Assembly (NCBI RefSeq): GCF_001050375.1
Contig: NZ_KQ130487.1
Location: forward strand, 124,001-188,000
Direction of reading: 5' to 3'
From: Catenovulum maritimum
Lineage (GTDB): Bacteria; Pseudomonadota; Gammaproteobacteria; Enterobacterales; Alteromonadaceae
DNA length: 64,000 nucleotides
Shown: positions 48,757 to 58,397 of the stretch, piece after piece
Numbering within the stretch: position 1 is the first letter of the stretch
Layout of the letters: every line of letters starts with the position of its first letter
The notes under the pieces: generated by a model
Told to the model about the DNA's origin: nothing
Databases searched by the model: none
Seen by the model: the letters and a program-made list of their open reading frames with translations, nothing else
Position numbers and translations under genes: made by a program

Positions 48757-48922
48757 GTAATACCAATCCATCCTAATTATTGCTCAATTTTACGGGTTTA
48801 AAAGCACGTAAACTGCGTTATGAATTTTGCTATTAGTTTACTGGTAGCGGCAATTCATGCCTTGTTAGCGCACTTTTTTTCTACATAAAATATAGATCAA
48901 AAACTTAGGTGAACTGGTATAA
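48757..48922 (+). mobile_element. 166-bp MITE-like repeat, copy 1
   Basis: This 166-bp segment recurs in inverted orientation at 55929-56094 with 8 differences. Its ends form an imperfect terminal inverted repeat: TAATACCAATCCATCCTAA at the left versus TTATACCAGTTCACCTAA read inward from the right. It has no open reading frame. It lies between epmA and the antiporter. The features fit a non-autonomous miniature inverted-repeat element. Confidence 0.75.
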
Positions 48923-49005
48923 AAACATATCCTCACTGTATTAACTCAACTTTAAATACCGATTGAAAAATGCCTGAGCGGAGCAACCAAAGCGACACAT
49001 ATGGA

Positions 49006-50964
49006 TTAACGTCCTTCCAATAAATAGCGCTCTGCTCTTTCAACTCTTCTCGGTATACCTATTAATATAACGATATCTTGAGCTTCAAGTTCAATACTTG
49101 GATCAGGGTTGGGGTATTCCTTGTCTTTACGCCGAACGGCTGCGACTTCAACTCGCCTTAAAGGTAAATCAAGTTCGTTTAACTGCAGACCAATCGCAAA
49201 TGCATCATTTGATAAAGTGACAGCATGCAAAAATTCCACATCTTCATCATTCATATGGCTTGAATCTCCACGATAAAAACCATGTAAACCATTATAATGA
49301 TTTTTCCGTTCTCGTCTGACTCGGCCAAATATCCGTTTAACCGGAACTCCAGATTGAAATAATACATGTGAGACTAGCATCAAACTGCCTTCCAGTGTTT
49401 CAGGAATAACTTCATCAGCACCAGCTTCAATTAAGGTATCTAAATTTTCATCACTATGGGTTCTAACTAATATTTTAGCCGTCGCTTCTAATTTTTTAAT
49501 CTGTGCAATCACACTTAAGGTTTTGGCCAAATCATCAAAAGTAATAATAACGAGTTGGGCTTGGTTAATATTTGCCGCGGTTAAAATGGCAGCTTTTCTT
49601 GCGTCGCCAAAGTGTATATTTTCTGAAGCAGCTTTAGCTTCCCTAACTCGAGTTGGGTCCATATCGAGCGCGACAAACTGTATCGCCTCTAATTTCAAAA
49701 ACCGACTAACGGTTTGCCCTACCCGACCAAAACCACAGATAATTACATGTTTATCTAAAGCAATATTTTCAATACCTAATTCAATTTCATCAATCAGGTT
49801 CTGATGGCTAATTAACTGACTTAACTTACCTGATTTATCGACTAAATATGGCGTAACGCCCATGCTGACAACACCAATTCCAACTATCATAGAAGCCGTA
49901 TTTGGGTTAATTAACTGATGATCTAATGCAAGCGCAGCGATAACAAAGCCAAACTCGCCCATTTGGCATAGCATAATGCCAGCAGACCAAGAATCTGTTA
50001 CATTTTGTGCCATTAATCTGGCGACTAACTGGATCATCAGTACTTTAACCAACATGATTGCAGCGACAGAAGCCAACACGAGATACCAAGATTCAGCAAT
50101 AAAGCTAAGTTCAAGCTGCATGCCCACACTAATGAAAAATAGCCCCATTAAAATATCTCGAAACGGTCTAATATCTGCTTCTAGTTGATGTTTATATTGG
50201 CTTTCTCCCAGCATCATCCCAGCTAAAAAAGCACCTAACGCCATAGATAAACCAAAAAAATGCGTAATAGCCCCAGTCACCAGAACAATCAAAATACTGG
50301 TTAAAACAAAAAGTTCATCCGATCTAGCTTGCGCTATTTCATTAAAAATACGAGGTAAAACCCACTTACCAATTGCAATCATGCCAATAAAAACAACTGT
50401 ACCTTTTAATAAGGCTGTTGATAGTGCTAAAAACAAGCCGTCACTAGTCGCGCCTGAAATAATCGGGATAGCAATCAACATAGGGACAACAGCCAAATCT
50501 TGAAATAATAAAATGGAAACAGCAAGCTGACCGCGCCTAATTTGTAGCTTTCCGGTTTCAGTTAATTGTTTAATTACGATAGCGGTAGAAGATAAGGCTA
50601 ATGCGCAGCTGGCAACAAAGGATGTTTGCCAGCTAAAGCCAAGAATAAAGCAAATTGCAAAAACGATGGATAAACAAGATAAAACTTGAGCGAAACCTAT
50701 GCCAAATACCATATGGCGCATGGCAAATAGCTTAGGAAATGAAAATTCGAGCCCTAAAGAAAATAATAAAAATACGATGCCAAGTTCTGCAACTAGACTG
50801 ATTTGAGCAGCATCAGATAATAAATCTAAAACCGATGGCCCAGCTATTACCCCAGCTAAAAGATAAGCAATTATAGGTGCGAGCTTTAAACGCCTAAATG
50901 CAGCCACTAAACAGACTGAAATAATCAGTAAATAGACGACTTCAGTAAAAACACTCTGCGCCAT
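49006..50964 (-). CDS. CPA2-family monovalent cation:proton antiporter with RCK domains (KefB-like)
   Basis: A 652-residue inner-membrane protein. The first 390 residues are about 12 hydrophobic helices with the CPA2 pattern (LLFSLGLEFSFPKLFAMRH, VASCALALSSTAIVIKQL). An N-terminal RCK nucleotide-binding domain has the GxGxxG motif CGFGRVGQTVSRFL and the acid LDMDPTRV. A C-terminal RCK_C-type domain is at about 570-645. It likely exports K+ or Na+ in exchange for protons under redox or pH control. No ancillary kefG-like gene is adjacent. A 287-bp divergent spacer separates it from a GGDEF gene. Confidence 0.92.
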   Translation of the reverse strand: MAQSVFTEVVYLLIISVCLVAAFRRLKLAPIIAYLLAGVIAGPSVLDLLSDAAQISLVAELGIVFLLFSLGLEFSFPKLFAMRHMVFGIGFAQVLSCLSIVFAICFILGFSWQTSFVASCALALSSTAIVIKQLTETGKLQIRRGQLAVSILLFQDLAVVPMLIAIPIISGATSDGLFLALSTALLKGTVVFIGMIAIGKWVLPRIFNEIAQARSDELFVLTSILIVLVTGAITHFFGLSMALGAFLAGMMLGESQYKHQLEADIRPFRDILMGLFFISVGMQLELSFIAESWYLVLASVAAIMLVKVLMIQLVARLMAQNVTDSWSAGIMLCQMGEFGFVIAALALDHQLINPNTASMIVGIGVVSMGVTPYLVDKSGKLSQLISHQNLIDEIELGIENIALDKHVIICGFGRVGQTVSRFLKLEAIQFVALDMDPTRVREAKAASENIHFGDARKAAILTAANINQAQLVIITFDDLAKTLSVIAQIKKLEATAKILVRTHSDENLDTLIEAGADEVIPETLEGSLMLVSHVLFQSGVPVKRIFGRVRRERKNHYNGLHGFYRGDSSHMNDEDVEFLHAVTLSNDAFAIGLQLNELDLPLRRVEVAAVRRKDKEYPNPDPSIELEAQDIVILIGIPRRVERAERYLLEGR

Positions 50965-51251
50965 AGAATCCTTTAAAATTATTTTGAAGCTAACTTCATC
51001 TATCTTATTCAGAATTTAGTATTTAGCGCTTCGCTTTGACGGATACAATTAAATATAGAAGATAAACAGAGGCTTGTTTTAGTTTTTACAAAAAAATTTA
51101 TCAATTCAAAAATTATACGCTGTAGTTTTTTTGACGGCCAGATAAAACAAAGTCAAAAAACCAGCACCAAACAATTAAACCAATGAAAATAAAGACTTTT
51201 CTTTAGTTGGCACAGTTATCGCTAATTATTTCCTGTAATCAAAAGAGTTAG
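50965..51251. other. Divergent spacer between the antiporter and a GGDEF gene
   Basis: No gene. TTTTTTGAC (51127-51135) and GTCAAAAAA (51152-51160) are exact inverse 9-mers separated by 16 bases and might be a regulator site. Promoters for both genes must lie here. Confidence 0.35.
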
Positions 51252-52160
51252 GTGATAATAGTGGATAATTTACAGCGTTTCATAAATACAGATACAGGTT
51301 ATATTTCCCCAATAAAATCGGGCGTTGTCGGCAATATAAGAACAGACTTCGAACCTAATTTCTCCAACTTGACTGAGCAACTGCAAACGTCTTTGAAACT
51401 AGAAGAATTGCTGCAAATCTTTACCCATGAAGCGGCAAGATATCTCCAAATAAGTGGCGTACGCTTTCAATGCGAATCTATCTGCGTTGAAACCGATAAT
51501 TACGCTCAAGGCATTTACGAACATATTTCCGAAATCCGAGTAAAAAATCAATCGATAGGCTGCATCACCTATGCGGCATACAGTGAAATTGAACCTAGCG
51601 ACGTTAAAATTCTACATCAAATGCAAGTAAAACTAGGCTTTCCGATTAAAAATGCGCTGCAATACGCTTTACTTCAACAACAAGCGCTAAAAGATCACCT
51701 AACTAAGTTAGGTAACAGGGCTTCGTTTGATGAAAACTTTGATTTAGCTGTCGAGAAAGCGCAAAGAGATGATTCTAGTTTATTTTTATTTCTGCTTGAT
51801 CTAGACAACTTTAAGCAAGCCAATGACAGATTTGGTCACTCTACTGGTGACCTCATCTTACAAGAGTTTTCAAATATTTTATCAAAAAGTGTTAGACGTT
51901 CGGATCTGGCGTTTAGGTTTGGCGGAGATGAATTTGCCCTCATCCTAAATACAGATAATACAGATGTTGCAGACCGAGTTGCGGCTAGAATTAACACCCT
52001 AGTTTCTCTAAACCCTAATATGCAAAAAACAGCGGTCACTACCTCTTTAGGCTATGCCCAATGGCATAGGCACCAAACTTGCGAACAACTTTTCGATAAG
52101 GTGGATGGCCTATTATATGATGCAAAGCATAGACTCAAATCACAAAGAATATCAGCTTAA
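51252..52160 (+). CDS. Diguanylate cyclase with short N-terminal sensor domain
   Basis: A 302-residue cytoplasmic protein. Start GTG at 51252 is used; GTG 51261 is an alternative with AGG eight bases upstream. Residues about 40-145 form a compact sensory-like domain without a clear family (perhaps GAF-like). The GGDEF domain covers about 150-300 with intact GGDEF (224-228), DLDNFKQANDRFGHSTGD, and an RxxD inhibitory site (R215-D218) five residues before the motif. No membrane segment or receiver is present. It should make c-di-GMP under an intracellular signal. Confidence 0.9.
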   Translation: MIIVDNLQRFINTDTGYISPIKSGVVGNIRTDFEPNFSNLTEQLQTSLKLEELLQIFTHEAARYLQISGVRFQCESICVETDNYAQGIYEHISEIRVKNQSIGCITYAAYSEIEPSDVKILHQMQVKLGFPIKNALQYALLQQQALKDHLTKLGNRASFDENFDLAVEKAQRDDSSLFLFLLDLDNFKQANDRFGHSTGDLILQEFSNILSKSVRRSDLAFRFGGDEFALILNTDNTDVADRVAARINTLVSLNPNMQKTAVTTSLGYAQWHRHQTCEQLFDKVDGLLYDAKHRLKSQRISA

Positions 52161-52214
52161 TCTCGTTTAGTGGCGCTGTAAGGCTCAAAGTTAATATCAA
52201 GGTAAATACCCCAT

Positions 52215-52248
52215 AGATTACGAAAAGTATTTTGAATCTTCGTAATCT
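52215..52248 (+). promoter_or_regulatory. Hairpin upstream of the KfrA-like gene
   Basis: AGATTACGAA (52215-52224) and TTCGTAATCT (52239-52248) form a 10-bp stem with a 14-nt loop. It lies between the GGDEF gene and the next start, and no T-run follows. It could be a weak terminator or an operator. Confidence 0.4.
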
Positions 52249-52288
52249 TGAATGTTACTATGGGCCTTTAACGACAAAGAGCTATCAC

Positions 52289-52606
52289 ATGAGTTTAGAA
52301 TCTGCTTTTCAATACGTTTTTGATGTTATTTGCAAACTCCACTTAGAGAACAAAAATATTTCAGTTGCAACTGTACGTAACAGTATGACAACTAAAGCGC
52401 CCTTACCTGTAATCACTAAAGCGATTGCAAGTTTTAAAGAAAACCCAGAACAATATCTTAGTGTCTACCAGCCAACAGAAGCACCTGAAGAAAAAACACA
52501 GGTGGAAGTTAACGTCAATCCAAAGCCTGAACTTGAAGAAAGAGTGAAACAGCTCGAACAGCAAGTTGCTTTCCTGACAGAACAACTTGCAAAATTGACT
52601 AGCTAG
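52289..52606 (+). CDS. Small KfrA-like coiled-coil protein
   Basis: A 105-residue protein from ATG 52289; an upstream in-frame TTG would extend it through a hairpin and is rejected. The first 60 residues (FDVICKLHLENKNISVATVRNSMTTKAPLPVITKAIASF) look like a small helix-turn-helix of the KfrA N-terminal type. A Pro/Glu/Val linker leads to a leucine-heptad coiled coil (ELEERVKQLEQQVAFLTEQLAKL). DNA binding is a guess. Its last 8 bp overlap the end of the convergent syd gene. Confidence 0.6.
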   Translation: MSLESAFQYVFDVICKLHLENKNISVATVRNSMTTKAPLPVITKAIASFKENPEQYLSVYQPTEAPEEKTQVEVNVNPKPELEERVKQLEQQVAFLTEQLAKLTS

Positions 52607-53141
52607 CTGGATTTAATAGCGCTAAAAACTCAGCAATAGAAGGCGCTAACAGTTGAACAGGCTCTTTGCCTACAGGTTCTAAAACGACTTCGCCTGAAGA
52701 GTTTAATACCGAGATAACATACATATCATCAGTGGTCGCAGCGATAAAAACTGTCGCTTGCTGCTTGAGTTTTTTCTTCATTAATAAGTGACCTATGATA
52801 TTTTGTTGCAGTAAATCAAAGTCATCTTCATTCCACGCTTGTATTAATGACAAACCATCTTGCTCATATAAGCAATCGATCGAGCCACTATAAAAAGAAC
52901 AAAAATAGTCACTAATACTCGGATGAAGCTCAATATCAAGTGCTTGAGAAATATTAGATAAATCTTGTTTTTGACTTCGTAAAGCTGGATTCCAAGCACT
53001 TGTTCCGTTTTCTACTTCACCAACCAAGCATGGACTTAGCCAATCCTCTTCATATTCACATCTGCCAAGATAGACTGAACTTTGATGCTGTTGAAAACGC
53101 TGAAATAAATTTTCTAATGCTAATTTTACTGGAGTGGACAT
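52599..53141 (-). CDS. syd: SecY-interacting protein Syd
   Basis: A 180-residue protein that binds SecY at the inner membrane and is thought to monitor assembly of the Sec translocon. I took ATG 53141 (MSTPVKLALENLF); a GTG eight codons upstream is possible. The Syd pattern is clear: LDIELHPSISDYFCSFYSGSI, IQAWNEDDFDLLQQNIIGHLLMKKKLKQQATVFIA and LNSSGEVVLEPVGKEP. It is divergent from queF, the usual neighbour in gammaproteobacteria, with about 45 bp between the two starts. Confidence 0.94.
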   Translation of the reverse strand: MSTPVKLALENLFQRFQQHQSSVYLGRCEYEEDWLSPCLVGEVENGTSAWNPALRSQKQDLSNISQALDIELHPSISDYFCSFYSGSIDCLYEQDGLSLIQAWNEDDFDLLQQNIIGHLLMKKKLKQQATVFIAATTDDMYVISVLNSSGEVVLEPVGKEPVQLLAPSIAEFLALLNPAS

Positions 53142-53186
53142 TTTTAGTTTAAAATAGGCTATCACTGAATAGATACATTTAGCCTT

Positions 53187-54035
53187 ATGTCTGACATCAA
53201 CTCAAGTAATTTACTAAAAGAACTTAAATTAGGTAAAGAAACAACCTATGTTTCTCACTATGACCCAAGCCAACTTGAAGCAGTTCCAAGAGCCTTAACT
53301 AGAGAGTCATTGCCTAAACTCGAGCAAGAATTTACCGGTTATGATCTATGGACAGGATACGAAATATCTTGGCTAGATTTAAATGGAAAGCCAATTGTTA
53401 AAATTGGGGAATTCAGGTTTAGTGCGAATTCAGACAATTTAGTGGAATCGAAATCGTTTAAATTATATTTAAATAGCTTTAACCAATCTCAATTCAGCTC
53501 TGTAGAAGAGGTTGTCACTAAAATGACGACTGATTTAGCTAAAACGTCCGGCTTAGCAGTAGAAGTGAAATTATTTGATTTAGCCGAATATACTGAATTC
53601 GGCCTTGCGAAACTAGTTTCAACCAACCTTGATAAGCAAGCAATCAAGATCACTGAATACGATTACAATCCAGATTTACTCAAGTTAGCAAGCGAATCGC
53701 AAGAAGTTACTGAATCTATTTGCTCTCACTTGTTAAAATCAAATTGTCTAGTGACAGGCCAACCAGACTGGGGCAGTCTAGTTATAGAATATACTGGACA
53801 GAAAATCTGCCATGAAGGTTTGCTCAAATATATCATCTCATTTAGAGGGCATAATGAATTCCACGAACATTGTGTAGAAAGAATTTATAGCGATATACAA
53901 AGCAAATTCAACCCGAAAGCATTGTTAGTTTACGCCAGATACACCAGACGAGGTGGTTTAGATATCAACCCACTTAGAGCATCTTCACCAGAGTTGATTA
54001 ATCAAGTAAATAATCTACGCTTAGTTAGACAGTAA
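53187..54035 (+). CDS. queF: NADPH-dependent 7-cyano-7-deazaguanine reductase
   Basis: A 282-residue long-form QueF that reduces preQ0 to preQ1 in queuosine biosynthesis. It has the two tandem tunnel-fold halves of the YqcD type. The catalytic Cys lies in NCLVTGQPDWGS, the conserved Glu/His follow in FHEHCVERI, and the N-terminal NADPH region is ELKLGKETTYVSHYDPSQLE. It is divergent from syd and ends at a terminator-like hairpin. Length and start are typical. Confidence 0.97.
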   Translation: MSDINSSNLLKELKLGKETTYVSHYDPSQLEAVPRALTRESLPKLEQEFTGYDLWTGYEISWLDLNGKPIVKIGEFRFSANSDNLVESKSFKLYLNSFNQSQFSSVEEVVTKMTTDLAKTSGLAVEVKLFDLAEYTEFGLAKLVSTNLDKQAIKITEYDYNPDLLKLASESQEVTESICSHLLKSNCLVTGQPDWGSLVIEYTGQKICHEGLLKYIISFRGHNEFHEHCVERIYSDIQSKFNPKALLVYARYTRRGGLDINPLRASSPELINQVNNLRLVRQ

Positions 54036-54063
54036 TTAGCGCTCAAATTCAGAATAAACTGGT

Positions 54064-54094
54064 AAAAATAAGCATAAGTGAGTCACTTATTTTT
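54064..54094 (+). terminator. Terminator after queF
   Basis: AAAAATAAG (54064-54072) pairs with CTTATTTTT (54086-54094); the loop itself contains AAGTGAGTCACTT-like symmetry. T-rich end fits an intrinsic terminator of moderate strength. Confidence 0.55.
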
Positions 54095-54247
54095 GATATA
54101 GAGTAGGCAAAACTTACATTTTACGGTTAAAATCATCCTTACAACGGACTAGGTGAATTATATAGATATATTTTCATGATCATTTGTTAAAGTATATCAA
54201 ACATAATTAACACTTAACTAACGATAGATTATCAAGGTTTTTCAAGA

Positions 54248-55816
54248 GTGTCGGACGAACAATTAGATTTATTAAAGAAAAAATTAGTCGTATCTGTTAA
54301 ATCTAGACAGAAGCTCGAGCGAACTTACGAGCAGCAATTTAGCACTTTAACGGACTTTATATTACGTCTTTCAAATGTCTGTAAAGGCATAGACATTGAA
54401 CTCGACAATAAACTAGGAAAGCTGCGTACTTTTTTATCTAAAAATACTGATATTGATAAGCTTTCACCTTTAATAAATGAATTAACCGAACTTTTAAAAC
54501 AACACGAAACACGGATTACACTCAATCTCAAACAGGCGCAAACTGCACTTTTAGGTGCAGGAAAAAAATTACAAAAAGTTAAAGGCTTGCCTGATAATTT
54601 AAGAAGAGAGTTACGAAGCACATTAAAAGGGGTTGAAGTACCACAAGATTCAATCATTCACCTTTTACCTTCATTAGAAAAACTAGTTGATTTCTATCAA
54701 GAGGTGCTTGCACTTAAAGCTGAACTGGAAAGCAATAATACCGCGTCTAATGACAGTGCTGGTCTAGATACAGACAACTTACAAAAAGAAGTCGCAGCTG
54801 AGTTGCTCAATATTTTAAGCAATATCGCCTTCTCTGGTAACAGTGCTGAAAAAATAGACGTGATCCGCAATACACTAGCTCAACCAGTACAAGCCCAAAC
54901 TCTGGTTGATTCTTGCGTTGAAATAATTCGCCTCGTAATTGAAAGTATCACAGAAGAAAGACAATCAGCGCAAAATTTCTTATTTAGTCTAAATGACGCT
55001 TTAAGCTCTGTTCATACTGCAGTATCTACCTCTATTTCAGGTAGTAAAGAAATCAGTTCGTCTAAACAAAAAATTAATGACAAACTAAAACAAGAATTAG
55101 CGGGTATGTCTAAAGAAGTCGCCAAAGCAACCTCTTTAGATGGCTTGAAAAAAGAGATTAATCGCAGTATTGGCGATATTGTTTCGGCCCTCAATCAAAA
55201 AGAAGAGTTAGAAGCAGAGGAACATCAGCTCTTGATTGATAGCTTAAGTGAAATGGAAGTCAGGTTAAAAGATCTGGAAGTAGAAGCTGAAGAATATAAA
55301 AAGAAACTCTCTGAACAAAGATTTAAGTCGTTACAAGATGCGCTGACTAAATTACCTAACCGTGCTTCATTAGATGAACGTATGGAATTAGAGTATCGCC
55401 GTTGGATGCGCTATAACCATGATTTATGTCTGGCCGTCGCTGATATCGATCATTTCAAAAAAATCAATGATTCATTAGGCCATTCTGTTGGCGATAGAGT
55501 TTTACAAATTGTTGCTCAATCACTGCAAAAAACGTTAAGAGAAACTGACTATATCGCACGTTATGGTGGCGAGGAATTCGTACTCATTTTCCCTGAATCA
55601 AATTTAAAATCTATCGAGAAGCGCTTAAATACGATTCGCCAACATATTGAATCTATTCCATTTAAATTTAAGCACTCGGATTTAAAAGTAACTATATCCA
55701 TGGGCGTTACCCAATTTAAAGCAATTGACCAACCACAAAGCGCATTTGACCGCGCAGACCAAGCGCTTTACGAAGCGAAACACGCAGGCAGAAACAAAGT
55801 TATCGTTAAGCGTTAA
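54248..55816 (+). CDS. Diguanylate cyclase with long helical N-terminal region
   Basis: A 522-residue cytoplasmic protein starting at GTG 54248 (AAGG 11 bases upstream). Residues 1-about 365 are helical and coiled-coil-rich (KLVVSVKSRQKLERTYEQQF; EAEEHQLLIDSLSEMEVRLKDLEVEAEEYKKKLSEQ), with no known sensory family. The GGDEF domain (about 368-520) has GGEEF (440-444), DIDHFKKINDSLGHSVGD and an intact RxxD inhibitory site (R431-D434). This architecture is frequent in Vibrio, Shewanella and relatives. The N-terminus probably mediates oligomerisation. Confidence 0.9.
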   Translation: MSDEQLDLLKKKLVVSVKSRQKLERTYEQQFSTLTDFILRLSNVCKGIDIELDNKLGKLRTFLSKNTDIDKLSPLINELTELLKQHETRITLNLKQAQTALLGAGKKLQKVKGLPDNLRRELRSTLKGVEVPQDSIIHLLPSLEKLVDFYQEVLALKAELESNNTASNDSAGLDTDNLQKEVAAELLNILSNIAFSGNSAEKIDVIRNTLAQPVQAQTLVDSCVEIIRLVIESITEERQSAQNFLFSLNDALSSVHTAVSTSISGSKEISSSKQKINDKLKQELAGMSKEVAKATSLDGLKKEINRSIGDIVSALNQKEELEAEEHQLLIDSLSEMEVRLKDLEVEAEEYKKKLSEQRFKSLQDALTKLPNRASLDERMELEYRRWMRYNHDLCLAVADIDHFKKINDSLGHSVGDRVLQIVAQSLQKTLRETDYIARYGGEEFVLIFPESNLKSIEKRLNTIRQHIESIPFKFKHSDLKVTISMGVTQFKAIDQPQSAFDRADQALYEAKHAGRNKVIVKR

Positions 55817-55928
55817 GCGAAACAAACATTATTATTTCTGCTTATTTATTAAAAATTTAACATAAATAACTCAGCAAAAATTCTAAACTTGAGTAATACT
55901 TAATTAAAAGGTATTACTCAATAATCAA

Positions 55929-56094
55929 TTATACCAGTTCACCTAATTTTTTGATCCATATTTTGCGTAGAAAAAAAGTGCGCTAACAAGGCATTAATTG
56001 CCGCTACTAGTAAACTAATAGCAAAATTCATAACGCAGTTTACGTGCTTTTTAACCAGTAAAATTGAGCAATAATTAGGATGGATTGGTATTAC
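55929..56094 (-). mobile_element. 166-bp MITE-like repeat, copy 2 (inverted)
   Basis: Inverse copy of 48757-48922: same length, 8 differences, about 95% identical. It occupies most of the gap between the GGDEF gene and ppnN. The rest of that 396-bp gap shows no gene. Both copies have the imperfect TAATACCA/CCTAA terminal inverted repeat and contain no ORF. Confidence 0.75.
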
Positions 56095-56212
56095 TTACCT
56101 TATCTAGCAAATTATTTAAACAACTAAGCTCAGTCTGTGTGAAACACTATTAATGAATAGCACTCATTAAATTTTAGATTTTCAATCTGTGTACTAGGCA
56201 ATGGAGTCGTGT

Positions 56213-57571
56213 ATGGCAATAGAAATCAATCCCATAGGTAGTATGGATTTATTATCACAACTAGAAGTTGATAAATTAAAGCAATCGTCAAATAAAGCCT
56301 TATATAAACTTTACCGAAACTGCTCTCTTGCTGTGTTGAATGTCGGCAGCCACACTGACAACAGTGATGAGATTTATAACCAATTCAAAGATTTTGATAT
56401 CAATGTCGTTAGAAGAGAGCGCGGGGTTAAATTACGTTTAATAAACCCACCAGAACACGCTTTTGTTGACGGTGAATTAATCATAGGTATCCAAGAATTA
56501 TTATTCGATGTGCTCCGAGATATTCTTTATACGGGCGTCAGAACGACTGAACTAGGTATTATCAATTTATCGGATTCAACCCATATTACCCACTATGTCT
56601 TCGACATTTTGAGAAATGCGGGTGCGCTACAAACGCATAAAGACCCAAATATGATAGTGTGTTGGGGTGGACATTCAATTAGAGAACATGAATACCAATA
56701 CACCAAAGATGTCGGCTACCAATTAGGTTTACGTGGTTTAAACATATGTACAGGCTGTGGCCCTGGTGCAATGAAAGGGCCAATGAAAGGCGCAACCATA
56801 GGTCATTTAAAACAAAGAGTAAAACACGGTAGGTATTTAGGTTTAACAGAGCCGTCAATTATTGCGGCTGAGCCGCCAAACCCAATTGTAAACGAGCTAG
56901 TGATATTACCCGATATAGAGAAACGACTAGAGGCTTTTTTGCGTGTTTCCCATGGGATTATCATATTTCCAGGCGGTGCAGGTACTGCTGAAGAGCTATT
57001 ATATTTGCTTGGTATCATGCTCAACAAAGAAAACTCGACTCAATGTTTACCGATTGTTTTAACCGGTCCAGCAGAAAGCGCTGAGTATTTTAGAGAGATA
57101 GATAATTTCATAAAAGCAACGCTTGGCGCAAAGGCAACTAGCTTATATAAAATAATTGTTGGTGACCCAGCTGGCGTTGCAAAATACATGAAAGATTCAA
57201 TGGTCGAAGTTAGAGCGAATAGAAAATTAAGCGGTGATGCGTACCACTTTAATTGGTCGCTAAAAATTGAACATAACTTCCAACAACCATTTGAACCAAC
57301 GCATGATAATGTCGCTGCACTTGATCTTCACTTAAATCAATCAACAGCTGAGTTAGCTGCCAATTTAAGACGAACATTTTCAGCTATAGTTGCAGGAAAT
57401 GTAAAAGCAGAAGGAATTGAGCAAATCAAAAAACACGGTCCGTTTAAAATTAATGGCGACAAAAACTTAATGTCACGGATCGATAAATTGCTGCAAGCAT
57501 ATGTAGAGCAAGGTAGAATGAAATTACCAGGCACTAAGTATGAGCCATGTTATCAAATAGTTCAGGATTAA
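56213..57571 (+). CDS. ppnN: Pyrimidine/purine nucleotide 5'-monophosphate nucleosidase
   Basis: A 452-residue enzyme of the LOG/YgdH family that cleaves nucleoside monophosphates to base and ribose 5-phosphate; the E. coli enzyme responds to (p)ppGpp. ATG 56213 has GGAG six bases before it and gives [20 protein letters not shown], matching the E. coli start. The LOG core is visible: [18 protein letters not shown] and [18 protein letters not shown] (PGGxGTxxE). Sequence similarity to E. coli PpnN is high throughout. The SDR gene follows 7 bp later and is probably cotranscribed. Confidence 0.96.
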   Translation: MAIEINPIGSMDLLSQLEVDKLKQSSNKALYKLYRNCSLAVLNVGSHTDNSDEIYNQFKDFDINVVRRERGVKLRLINPPEHAFVDGELIIGIQELLFDVLRDILYTGVRTTELGIINLSDSTHITHYVFDILRNAGALQTHKDPNMIVCWGGHSIREHEYQYTKDVGYQLGLRGLNICTGCGPGAMKGPMKGATIGHLKQRVKHGRYLGLTEPSIIAAEPPNPIVNELVILPDIEKRLEAFLRVSHGIIIFPGGAGTAEELLYLLGIMLNKENSTQCLPIVLTGPAESAEYFREIDNFIKATLGAKATSLYKIIVGDPAGVAKYMKDSMVEVRANRKLSGDAYHFNWSLKIEHNFQQPFEPTHDNVAALDLHLNQSTAELAANLRRTFSAIVAGNVKAEGIEQIKKHGPFKINGDKNLMSRIDKLLQAYVEQGRMKLPGTKYEPCYQIVQD

Positions 57572-57578
57572 CTTATTT

Positions 57579-58277
57579 ATGAAAACAGTTTTAATTACAG
57601 GCGCCAATCGAGGGATTGGCCTTGAGTTTGTTAAGCAATACAGTAAAGCAGGCTATCAAGTATTAGCAACCACCCGCACTCCGCTTGAAGATAACGAACT
57701 AAAGGCACTTAGCCAAACCCAAGAAAATATAAAAATATTCTCACTGGATGTAACTGACGAGAAACAAATAGCAGGTCTTAAAAGCATGTTATCAGGCCAA
57801 GCAATTGACATATTAATCGCCAATGCTGGATATTATGGCCCGAAAGACGAACAAGGTCAGTTTGGTCAGGTAAATACCGAAGAATGGCAAAAAACCTTGC
57901 TAATCAACGCTATTGCGCCGCTGAAATTAATCGAAAGTTTTGTTGATAATGTTGCGGCGAGTAAAGAGAAGAAGATCGTGGTATTAAGCAGTAAAATGGG
58001 CAGTATGAGTGACAATAACTCAGGTGGTTGTTATATTTACCGTTCTTCAAAAGCAGCATTAAATGCAGTAGTCAAAAGCTTATCTGTCGACTTAGCCCCA
58101 CAAGGCGTTAAACTCTTATCACTTCATCCTGGTTGGGTGCACACTGAAATGGGTGGCCCGAATGCCTTAATTGATACTAATACGTCTGTGACAGGTATGA
58201 GAAAAGTTATATCTAAACTAACGAAAAAACTATCTGGTAGCTTTATTGCTTACGATAACCAAAGCATCGGTTGGTAA
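57579..58277 (+). CDS. Short-chain dehydrogenase/reductase
   Basis: A 232-residue NAD(P)-dependent oxidoreductase of the classical SDR type. The cofactor motif TGANRGIG (7-14), the NAG triplet (NAGYYG) and the catalytic Tyr-x3-Lys (YRSSK) are all present. HPGWVHTEMGG follows as in carbonyl-reductase-like SDRs. The substrate is unknown. It begins 7 bp after ppnN and is likely in the same operon. A small palindrome (58282-58300) follows the stop. Confidence 0.9.
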   Translation: MKTVLITGANRGIGLEFVKQYSKAGYQVLATTRTPLEDNELKALSQTQENIKIFSLDVTDEKQIAGLKSMLSGQAIDILIANAGYYGPKDEQGQFGQVNTEEWQKTLLINAIAPLKLIESFVDNVAASKEKKIVVLSSKMGSMSDNNSGGCYIYRSSKAALNAVVKSLSVDLAPQGVKLLSLHPGWVHTEMGGPNALIDTNTSVTGMRKVISKLTKKLSGSFIAYDNQSIGW

Positions 58278-58281
58278 ACCC

Positions 58282-58300
58282 ATTTTGCTCCGAGCAAAAT
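58282..58300. repeat. Small palindrome after the SDR gene
   Basis: ATTTTGCTC and GAGCAAAAT flank a single base. No T-run follows, so termination is uncertain. Confidence 0.4.
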
Positions 58301-58376
58301 CGCCGGAATTATGGAGAATAACCAGCTTTATTGAGGGCATTTTTCCTGATTACTGCGTTGAATTCGCTAATTTCTT

Positions 58377-58392
58377 AACCCGAGTTCAGGTT
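58377..58392 (+). promoter_or_regulatory. Palindrome overlapping the ribosome site of the HDOD-like gene
   Basis: AACCCGAGTTCAGGTT is an imperfect 16-bp palindrome whose right arm supplies the AGG of the ribosome site, ending 5 bases before the ATG. Folding in RNA would hide the ribosome site. It resembles the palindrome after efp (47699-47714). Confidence 0.4.
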
Positions 58393-58397
58393 AAATA

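Noticed and set aside
48757-56094. The two MITE-like copies as ends of a composite transposon
   Set aside because: The enclosed genes (antiporter, syd, queF, GGDEF) are ordinary chromosomal genes in a usual gammaproteobacterial context, and neither copy encodes a transposase.
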